A stretch of DNA of 64,000 bases, from the NCBI RefSeq assembly GCF_000024345.1, contig NC_013729.1, positions 3,100,001-3,164,000 on the forward strand. Reading direction: 5' to 3'. Source of the DNA: Kribbella flavida DSM 17836. GTDB lineage: Bacteria; Actinomycetota; Actinomycetes; Propionibacteriales; Kribbellaceae. The first letter of the stretch is position 1. Every line of letters starts with the position of its first letter. Below the pieces are notes generated by a model. It was given only the letters and a program-made list of their open reading frames with translations. It did no database searches and had not been told where the DNA came from. This document shows positions 9,003 to 15,743 of the stretch, piece after piece. The translations under genes and the position numbers were made by a program.

Positions 9003-10261
9003 CCAGCACGAAACCGTCCCCAGGTCCCCAGGACGCGGCGGAGCCCACGGCCGCCGAGGGCGCCCCGGCGGCCGCGCTGCACGTCGGCACCGGTGATCCG
9101 CTCACCCTGATCAGGCGCAACCTGCGGCAGAGCGGCATCTACATCGCCTTCGTCGTCATCGTGGCCCTGTTCGCGTTCCTGACCGACGGTGTGCTGCTCA
9201 GCCCGGGCAACATCACCAACATCGTGCTCCAGTACTCCTACATCCTGGTGCTCGCGATCGGCATGGTGATCCTGATCATCGCCGGACACATCGACCTGTC
9301 GGTCGGGTCGATCGTCGCACTGACCGGTGCGGTGTCGGCGGTGCTGGTGATCCAGAACGACCAGCCGTGGTGGATCGGCGTGCTGGCCGCCGTCGCGGTG
9401 GGCTGCCTGGTCGGCGCCTGGCACGGCTTCTGGGTCGCGTACGTCGGCATGCCGGCGTTCATCGTGACGCTCGCGGGGATGTTGCTGTTCCGCGGTCTGA
9501 CGTTGCAGGTCCTGGACAACGTCTCACTGTCGCCGTTCCCGGGCGAGTACCAGCAGGTCGCCAGCGGCTTCCTGAACGGCCTGCTCGGCGGGCAGGGCTA
9601 CGACGCCTTCACGCTGCTGATCGCCGCGATCGCCTCCGCCGGGTACGCCGTCAGCGTGTTCCGCACCCGGCTGGCGCGGGTCCGCTACGAGCAGCCGGTG
9701 GAGTCGTTCCCGCTGTTCGTCACCCGCGTCGTCCTGGTCGCCGCGGTCGTCATGTACTTCGCCTGGCAGCTCGCCCACGCCCGCGGCCTGCCGATCGTCC
9801 TGATCATCCTGGCGGTGCTGGTGATCGCCTACGGGCTGATGACGAAGAACACCGTCTTCGGCCGCCAGGTCTACGCGATCGGCGGCAACCTGCCGGCCGC
9901 GATGCTGTCCGGGGTCAAGGTCCGCAAGGTCAACTTCTGGATCTTCGTCAACATGGGATTCCTGGCCGGCGTGGCCGGCGTCATCTACTCGTCGCGGTCC
10001 AACGGCGCCCAGCCGGCCGCCGGCAACATGTTCGAGCTCGACGCCATCGCCGCGGCCTTCATCGGCGGCGCGGCCGTCGCGGGCGGTGTCGGCACGGTGG
10101 TCGGGGCGATGGTCGGCGGTCTGATCATGGCGGTGATGAGCAACGGGATGCAGCTGATGGGCATCGACCAGTCGACGCAGTCCGTTGTGAAGGGCATGGT
10201 GCTGCTGCTCGCCGTTGCCTTCGACATCTACAATAAACGTCGCGCCGGCGCATCCCGCTGA
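8999..10261 (+). CDS. mmsB: Sugar ABC transporter permease (MmsB/GguB type)
   Basis: A 420-residue polytopic inner-membrane protein of the BPD_transp_2 family, which forms the sugar channel. Multiple hydrophobic segments include SGIYIAFVVIVALFAFL, ILVLAIGMVILIIAG and VGTVVGAMVGGLIMAVMSNG. The family motif GHIDLSVGSIVALTGAVSAV is present, and AIGGNLPAAMLSGVKVRKV is the EAA-like cytoplasmic loop that contacts the ATPase. Length agrees with MmsB-type permeases, which are longer than RbsC. It overlaps mmsA by 4 nt. Confidence 0.92.
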   Translation: MTSTKPSPGPQDAAEPTAAEGAPAAALHVGTGDPLTLIRRNLRQSGIYIAFVVIVALFAFLTDGVLLSPGNITNIVLQYSYILVLAIGMVILIIAGHIDLSVGSIVALTGAVSAVLVIQNDQPWWIGVLAAVAVGCLVGAWHGFWVAYVGMPAFIVTLAGMLLFRGLTLQVLDNVSLSPFPGEYQQVASGFLNGLLGGQGYDAFTLLIAAIASAGYAVSVFRTRLARVRYEQPVESFPLFVTRVVLVAAVVMYFAWQLAHARGLPIVLIILAVLVIAYGLMTKNTVFGRQVYAIGGNLPAAMLSGVKVRKVNFWIFVNMGFLAGVAGVIYSSRSNGAQPAAGNMFELDAIAAAFIGGAAVAGGVGTVVGAMVGGLIMAVMSNGMQLMGIDQSTQSVVKGMVLLLAVAFDIYNKRRAGASR

Positions 10262-10337
10262 CGCGGGAGTCGGAGTCAGCCATGGGGGGCCTGGTGCGGA
10301 TTCGGGAGCAGCAGATCTCGGGGACGACGGAATCGCG

Positions 10338-11384
10338 GTGGTAGGGACGATCCGGTCCCTGGGCATGTCGGACGTCGCCGCGCACGCCGGGGTGTCGCAC
10401 CAGACGGTGTCGAGGGTCATCAACGGTCACCCGAACGTGGCGGCGGCGACCCGGAAGAAGGTGCTGGAGGCGATCGCCGAGCTCGGCTACCGTCCGAACA
10501 GCGCGGCACGGGCACTGGTGACCGGGTCGTCGCGCACGATCGGACTCGCGATCGCCAACATCAGCCAGTACGGGCCCGCGCAGACGATGCTCGGCCTGGA
10601 ACGCGCGGCCCGCGAGGCCGGCTACTTCCTGACCGTGTCGGTGCTCGACGACGACACCGCCGGCGACATGATCGAGGCCGTCGAACGGCTGGCGACCCAG
10701 TCCGTCGACGCGATCGTCGCGCTGAGCACGTACGAGGGTGCCGTCCGCGCGTTGCCGGATCTGAGTCCCAGGGTGCCGATGATCGCCGTTCAGGCCGAGG
10801 ACGGCGGACAGGACAGCGCGGTCTGGGTCGACCAAGAGGCCGGGGCTGCGCTCGCGACCCGGCACCTGCTCGAGCTCGGCCACCGTACGGTCCACCATCT
10901 GCGCGGGCCGGCGAACGCGCTCGAGGCGGACGCCCGGGAACGCCGCTGGCGCGGCGAGCTCGAAGCGGCCGGCGCGGTGGTCCCGCCCGTGCTGCCCGGT
11001 GACTGGTGGCCACCGACCGGTTACCTGGCCGGTCGTGAACTCGTCGCACGTCGCCGCGGGGGAGAGGAAATCACCGCTGTCTTCGCCGCCAACGACCAGA
11101 TGGCTCTCGGGTTGCTCCGGGCTTTCGCCGAAGGCGGGATCCGGGTACCGGACGACATCAGTGTGGTCGGGTTCGACGACGTCCCGGAGGCGGCGTACTA
11201 CGCGCCACCGCTGACGACGGTCCGGCAGGACTTCGCCGAACTGGGCCGCCGTGTCATCCAGGTGGCCCTCGCCCGCATCGGCGGTACGTCGATCAAGCCT
11301 GAGCCGGTGCAACCGCACCTGCTGGTCCGCACCAGTACAGCGCCGCCTCCTCGCCGCACCACAGCGGGTCGCCGTACTCGCTAG
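10338..11384 (+). CDS. LacI-family transcriptional regulator
   Basis: About 348 residues. The N-terminal LacI helix-turn-helix reads SDVAAHAGVSHQTVSRVINGHPNV with hinge ELGYRPNSAARALVTG, followed by a periplasmic-binding-protein-like effector domain ending DISVVGFDDVPEAAYYAPPLTTVRQD. The GTG at 10338 is chosen. The frame is open back into mmsB, and ATG 10363 would still keep the HTH. Seventy-six bp behind mmsB on the same strand, it is probably co-transcribed with the transporter and acts at the operators at 6212-6240. The ligand is presumably the transported sugar. Confidence 0.88.
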   Translation: MVGTIRSLGMSDVAAHAGVSHQTVSRVINGHPNVAAATRKKVLEAIAELGYRPNSAARALVTGSSRTIGLAIANISQYGPAQTMLGLERAAREAGYFLTVSVLDDDTAGDMIEAVERLATQSVDAIVALSTYEGAVRALPDLSPRVPMIAVQAEDGGQDSAVWVDQEAGAALATRHLLELGHRTVHHLRGPANALEADARERRWRGELEAAGAVVPPVLPGDWWPPTGYLAGRELVARRRGGEEITAVFAANDQMALGLLRAFAEGGIRVPDDISVVGFDDVPEAAYYAPPLTTVRQDFAELGRRVIQVALARIGGTSIKPEPVQPHLLVRTSTAPPPRRTTAGRRTR

Positions 11385-11452
11385 GCGGCGCGACCGGCAG
11401 GGCACCCGGGGGATGGTGCTGCGTTGCGCCTTCTCGACCGGTGAACAGCCGC

Positions 11453-11484
11453 GGACACGGGCGTTTGGGGGAACGTCCGTGCCC
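11453..11484 (+). terminator. Hairpin between convergent operons
   Basis: A 13-position stem (11453-11465 with 11472-11484; 11 Watson-Crick pairs, one G-U, one mismatch) and a 6-nt loop. It lies downstream of the LacI gene and could also act on the opposite strand. Confidence 0.5.
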
Positions 11485-11500
11485 ACGACCGAGGGGTCGG

Positions 11501-11533
11501 GCTCAGCCGGGGACTGGGGGGTCGTGGCTGAGC
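11501..11533 (-). terminator. Hairpin at the 3' end of the hydrazine-type operon
   Basis: A perfect 8-bp inverted repeat, GCTCAGCC at 11501-11508 and GGCTGAGC at 11526-11533, lies 8 nt beyond the stop of the last ATP-grasp gene on the minus strand. Confidence 0.4.
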
Positions 11534-11540
11534 GCGGCGG

Positions 11541-12785
11541 TCAGGGGGCGTCGATGACGATCGCGGCCTCCATCTCCAGCACCCGGTGGTAGTCGTCGTC
11601 GAGGGTCTGGGCGTCGCTGTGGATCAGGATCACCCAGGCCAGGCAGGTGAACAGGTCGACGGTCTCCGGCACGACCGCGTCCTCGTCGTGCAGGATCTTC
11701 ATCCAGTGGAAGGACTTCAGGCTCTCGATGCCGTCGAAGACCTCGCGGTTGCGGAAGTAGCCGTCGCGGTAGGCGGAGACGAAGATGCCGCGCAGGTGCT
11801 GGACCAGGTCGAACCCGTCCCGCACCTCACCACGGACCCGGTGCGCGACCGTCCGCTTGATGTGGTTGTCGCCGGTGGCCAGCTCGCTGACCATCTGGTG
11901 CCCGCCACCCGCGGGCCGGGCGGCCACCTCGATCAGCCGGGGCCCGTCAGCGGTCATCATCACCTCGGCGTGCCCGCAGCCGACCCGGATGCCGACCGCG
12001 TCGAGCACCTGCTGGGTGTACGGCCACAGCGCCTGCACCTCCGGGTCGTCCTCGGCCAGGAAGTCGATCCGGTGGTAGATGCCGATCTTGTCGCCGCGGC
12101 TGATCTTGGTGTAGCGGCAGACGTCGACCAGCGAGTGCTTGCCGTCGACGGTGTAGCTGTCGACCAGGTACTCCGTGCCTTCGGCGTACTCCTGGATCAG
12201 CACGGCGTCGTTGGTGAGGCCCATCTTGTTGGTCCGGCCGAGCACCCGGTCGAACCGTTCCCGCCAGTCGCCGTGCTCGAACACGACGTACACCTCGTCA
12301 CCGGCGGCGCTCTTCGGCGGCTTGATCACCAGCCGCCGGCCGAGCAGGTCGTTCTCCTTCAGCCACCGCTCGGCCTCGGCCGGGTCGGCGGTCCTGATCT
12401 GCCGGAGCCGGGGCACACCCGCGACGCGCAGCGCCTCGGCCATCTCCCACTTGTCCCGGCGGGCCGACGCCAGCTCCGGCACGTTGCCGGTGCCCGGGAC
12501 CAGGATCTCGGTCAGCTGGTCGCACAACTCGACCCCGCTCTCCGCACCCGGGACGAGGTACTCCGGCCCGTACTGCCGCAGCTCCTCGGCCAGCGCGGCC
12601 ACGTCCCCGGTGAAGTAGTGCACGTGCTCGAAGTCGTCCGGGTGCCAGCTGGTGGTGTACGCCGGCGGCGGCTCGAGCCCGCTGAGCACGGCGACCGGGA
12701 TCTGCCCGGCCTCCTTGAAGGCGGCCGGGTACTCCTGCCCGGTGGACAGGGGGTCCACGATGATCGTGTACTTCGACTGTGTCAT
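11541..12785 (-). CDS. ATP-grasp carboxylate-amine ligase (second of two)
   Basis: 414 residues with an ATP-grasp fold: the LVIKPPKSAAGDEVYVV nucleotide-binding strand and loop, VLIQEYAEGTEYLVDSY, and the Mg-binding GHAEVMMTADGPRLIEVAARPAGG segment. Such enzymes activate a carboxylate as acyl phosphate and join it to an amine (L-amino acid ligase or BacD type). Last gene of the minus-strand operon, 9 nt after the MFS gene. Its relation to the ATP-grasp gene upstream is limited to the fold, which suggests two different ligation steps. Likely role: amide bond formation on a hydrazino acid or its conjugate. Substrates cannot be read from the sequence. Confidence 0.85.
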   Translation of the reverse strand: MTQSKYTIIVDPLSTGQEYPAAFKEAGQIPVAVLSGLEPPPAYTTSWHPDDFEHVHYFTGDVAALAEELRQYGPEYLVPGAESGVELCDQLTEILVPGTGNVPELASARRDKWEMAEALRVAGVPRLRQIRTADPAEAERWLKENDLLGRRLVIKPPKSAAGDEVYVVFEHGDWRERFDRVLGRTNKMGLTNDAVLIQEYAEGTEYLVDSYTVDGKHSLVDVCRYTKISRGDKIGIYHRIDFLAEDDPEVQALWPYTQQVLDAVGIRVGCGHAEVMMTADGPRLIEVAARPAGGGHQMVSELATGDNHIKRTVAHRVRGEVRDGFDLVQHLRGIFVSAYRDGYFRNREVFDGIESLKSFHWMKILHDEDAVVPETVDLFTCLAWVILIHSDAQTLDDDYHRVLEMEAAIVIDAP

Positions 12786-12794
12786 GAGGTTCTC

Positions 12795-14096
12795 CTACGA
12801 GCTCTCGCTCGGCAACGGCTCGGCGGCCGGGGTGATGTCCAGAACGGGTTCTTCGGCCGGTTCGTCCGTGCCGCTCGACATCCCGAAGTACGCGGCGACG
12901 ACACCGACGGCTCCGGCCAGGCCGCACCACAGCCAGACCTGGGGGCCGACGGAGTTCCACAGCCAGACGCCGAGGAACGGACCGAGCGCGGACCCGAGAC
13001 CGAACATCGCGTGCGCCGACCCGACGTACCGGCCGAGCAGCGGTTGCGGCGCGGCCATCCCGGGATAGGCGAACATGGTCGGCCCGGCGATGATCTCGGC
13101 CAGCGTCCACAGCAGCGTGCCGACCACGAAGATCGCGATGCCGCCCGGCAGCGCGTAGAACGCGAGGCCGCCGCCGAGCAGCACGAAGCCGATGATCGCG
13201 ACCATCCGGGCCGGCCAGTGCTGCACCACCTTGGTCACCAGCAGCTCGCAGGTGATCACGATGAAGCCGTTCAGCGCGACCACCGCGCTGAACCACCAGG
13301 TGGACAACCCGTCCGCCTTCATGTGCAGCGGCAGCACGGCCAGGTACTGCATGTAGATCGCCGCGTTGATGAACATGCACAGCAGGAACAGCACGTACTT
13401 GTAGTCCCGCAGCACGGCCAGGTACCCGCCGGTGGGTTCCGGCGCCACCGCCTCACCGGTGACCGGGTCGGCCGGGGTGTCGGCCACCGGACGGCGCTTG
13501 GGCAGCGCGACGATCGCCACCACGGCGTACGCCAGCGCGGCCAGCGCCTCGCCGATGAACAGCAGGTTCCAGGAGATCGACACCAGCGCGGCGCCGATCA
13601 GCGGGGCCGCGGTGGTGCCCAGGTTCATCGCCAGCCGGTAGACCGCGAAGATCATCACCTGACGGTTCTTCGGCGTCAGCTCGGTCAGCAGCGCCGCCGA
13701 GGCCGGGCGGTAGAACTGCCCGACCGCACCGGCCAGCGCGACCACGACCACCACGGCCGGGTAGCTCGGCACGTAGGCGATCGCGAGCACGAAGCCCGCC
13801 ATGCCGAACATGCTGATCATCACCGCGGCGCGCGGCCCGACCTTGTCGGACAGCGAGCCGCCGATGATCAGGCCGACCACCGACCCCGCGCCGTAGACGC
13901 CCAGCGCGGTGCCGGCCTGGACGTCGGTGAACCCCTTCGAGGTGGTCAGGAACAGCACCAGGAAGACCTGCAGGAACCAGCCGAGCTTGTTCACGAAGAC
14001 GCCGACCAGCAGCGCCTTCACCGCCAGCGGCGCGTCCCGGATGGTCGCCCAGATGCCGGTGCTGTCGTCGGTCGTGCCCGGAGCAGCCGACGTCAT
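12795..14096 (-). CDS. MFS transporter, probable product exporter
   Basis: 433 residues from the ATG at 14096, which overlaps the preceding ATP-grasp stop (ATGA). About 12 transmembrane segments are visible, for example ALLVGVFVNKLGWFLQVFLVLFL and IAIFVVGTLLWTLAEIIAG. The MFS loop 2-3 motif appears as GGSLSDKVGPRAAV. It is most like MdtH/drug-efflux-type major facilitator proteins. Lying between two ligase genes inside a biosynthetic operon, it most likely exports the product and may give self-protection. The C-terminal tail is acidic. Confidence 0.85.
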   Translation of the reverse strand: MTSAAPGTTDDSTGIWATIRDAPLAVKALLVGVFVNKLGWFLQVFLVLFLTTSKGFTDVQAGTALGVYGAGSVVGLIIGGSLSDKVGPRAAVMISMFGMAGFVLAIAYVPSYPAVVVVVALAGAVGQFYRPASAALLTELTPKNRQVMIFAVYRLAMNLGTTAAPLIGAALVSISWNLLFIGEALAALAYAVVAIVALPKRRPVADTPADPVTGEAVAPEPTGGYLAVLRDYKYVLFLLCMFINAAIYMQYLAVLPLHMKADGLSTWWFSAVVALNGFIVITCELLVTKVVQHWPARMVAIIGFVLLGGGLAFYALPGGIAIFVVGTLLWTLAEIIAGPTMFAYPGMAAPQPLLGRYVGSAHAMFGLGSALGPFLGVWLWNSVGPQVWLWCGLAGAVGVVAAYFGMSSGTDEPAEEPVLDITPAAEPLPSESS

Positions 14097-15364
14097 GACG
14101 CTGCCTCCTCTGGCTCCTTGGCCTTCACCTTGCCCGACCAGCGCAGCGCCTTCTCGGCCGCGTCCAGCCCGGCCCGGCAGTCGTCCAACGAGGTGGCGAC
14201 GACGGTCGCGTAGGCGATCCGGCCCCACAGCGTGCCGACCGGCGGGGGACTGGTGGTCTGACCGGCCTCCATCAGCGGGACCAGCTGGTCGATCGTGCCG
14301 GGCAGGTCGGTCGGGTCGAACTCGACCGAGTCCAGCACGGTGTCGTTCTCGTCGACGTAGAAGAACCGGACCCCGCCGACCATCGTGCGGTCCGGCACCA
14401 GCTCGGGCGTGCGCCCGGTGGCGACGGCGGCCGCGGCCAGGCCCGGGTCGGCGCCGGTCGCCTGCAGCCCGAGGTACGGGATCATGTCGCCGCCGATCCG
14501 GGCGTTGATCTCGATCACCTTCGGGCCGTCGGCGGTCATCATGATCTCGGTGTGGGTGACGCCGTCGGTGAAGGCGATCGCGGCGTGCGCGTCGACGAGC
14601 ACCTGGAACAGCTGCTCGTCGGCCAGCAACGGGTCGGCCGCGTCGACGAAGTGCCCGATCTCCTCGGCGTACGGCGGGTAGCCGATCTCCTTGCGGGCCA
14701 GGCAGAACGGCGTCACCTGACCGGACAAGACCGCCGAGTCGATGCTGATCTCGTAGCCGTCCGCGAACTCCTCGACCAGCACCTTGACGTCGTAGTGCGG
14801 CGCCTCCGGCACGGTCGTGTCGTGCGCGAAGGCCCAGTTGGCCCGCAGCTCGTCGGCCGAGTTCACCTTGACCACGCCGAGGCTGGCGGCCAGCGCGCGG
14901 GGCTTGAGGATCACCGGGTAGCCGAGCTTCTCGGCCGTGACGAGGGCCTCGTCGACGGTGTCCACCAGCACGGACTCCGGCTGCGGCACGCCGTGCTCGG
15001 CGAGCGCCGTACGGGTCAGGTGCTTGTCGCGGCACCGGTTCACCATCTCGACGTCACCGCCGGGCAGGCCGAGCGCTGCGGCGACGTGCGCGGTCTGCAG
15101 GATCCGGGCCTCGTCCCAGCAGAGCACGCCGTCGATCGGCTGCTCGGCGTGCAGCTTCTGCGCGGCGGCGACCAGCGCGTCGGCGTCCAGGGTGCTGTCC
15201 AGCACGGTCCAGGCCTCGATGTACTCCTTCTCCCAGGTCGGCTCGGCGTGCAGGAACATGTGGATCCGGTACTGCGGGGCGATCGAGCGCAGGATGTACT
15301 CGCGGAACAGCCGCATTCCGGTGGCCACCACGAGCAGGTGCGGTCGTTCGGTCGTCGGGTTCAT
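14093..15364 (-). CDS. ATP-grasp carboxylate-amine ligase (first of two)
   Basis: 423 residues from the ATG at 15364. The frame is open further upstream to 15469, but that would overlap the whole end of the previous gene. ATP-grasp motifs: YPVILKPRALAASLGVVKV, VLVEEFADGYEISIDSAV, and the metal-binding stretch THTEIMMTADGPKVIEINARIGGD. The N-terminus (LLVVATGMRLFREYIL) looks like a Rossmann-type preATP-grasp domain. It resembles L-amino acid ligases and carnosine-synthase-like enzymes. The start lies 1 nt beyond the preceding stop, and its own stop overlaps the MFS start. Predicted to couple an amino acid to the hydrazino product; substrate unknown. Confidence 0.85.
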   Translation of the reverse strand: MNPTTERPHLLVVATGMRLFREYILRSIAPQYRIHMFLHAEPTWEKEYIEAWTVLDSTLDADALVAAAQKLHAEQPIDGVLCWDEARILQTAHVAAALGLPGGDVEMVNRCRDKHLTRTALAEHGVPQPESVLVDTVDEALVTAEKLGYPVILKPRALAASLGVVKVNSADELRANWAFAHDTTVPEAPHYDVKVLVEEFADGYEISIDSAVLSGQVTPFCLARKEIGYPPYAEEIGHFVDAADPLLADEQLFQVLVDAHAAIAFTDGVTHTEIMMTADGPKVIEINARIGGDMIPYLGLQATGADPGLAAAAVATGRTPELVPDRTMVGGVRFFYVDENDTVLDSVEFDPTDLPGTIDQLVPLMEAGQTTSPPPVGTLWGRIAYATVVATSLDDCRAGLDAAEKALRWSGKVKAKEPEEAAS

Positions 15365-15365
15365 C

Positions 15366-15743
15366 TCAGGCCTCCCGGACCGGAGCGGGGATCTGCTCGA
15401 TGTAGGTGACTCCGCTGCTGCCGTCGCTGCGGCGGAAGTGGTCGGCGATCCGGATGTTGCCCCGGGCATCGAGCTCGGGGATGCTGAGGCACTCGCCGCT
15501 GACCACGTCGCCGGTCGCGGTGAGCAGGCAGTAGGCGGCCTTGATCGAGCCGTCCGGCTGCAGGTGGCCGACCAGCCGGCCGCTGCGCAGCGAGCCGCCG
15601 GCGTAGAACTCGGCCCAGACCAGGTCGTCCTCGCGGTGGTACTGCCCGTACGGCGCGCCCGCGGCGGGGTCGTCGACCACGAGCTGGAACCAGACGCCGT
15701 CGACGTCCGGCACGAACGGCCGCTCGGCCGGCGCGGCGCTCAC
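15366..15743 (-). CDS. Small protein of a family loosely labelled 'N-acetylglutamate synthase'
   Basis: 125 residues from the GTG at 15743, which overlaps the previous stop (GTGA). The predicted fold is all beta with repeated Gly/aromatic strands: YGQYHREDDLVWAEFYAGGSLRSG, then RLVGHLQPDGSIKAAY, GECLSIPELDARGNIRI and GVTYIEQIP. This layout recalls small proteins found in many bacteria and annotated, probably wrongly, as N-acetylglutamate synthase; they lack any acetyltransferase motif. The position inside a tightly coupled biosynthetic operon suggests a role in the pathway, such as binding or isomerising an intermediate, but none can be assigned. Confidence 0.6.
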   Translation of the reverse strand: MSAAPAERPFVPDVDGVWFQLVVDDPAAGAPYGQYHREDDLVWAEFYAGGSLRSGRLVGHLQPDGSIKAAYCLLTATGDVVSGECLSIPELDARGNIRIADHFRRSDGSSGVTYIEQIPAPVREA

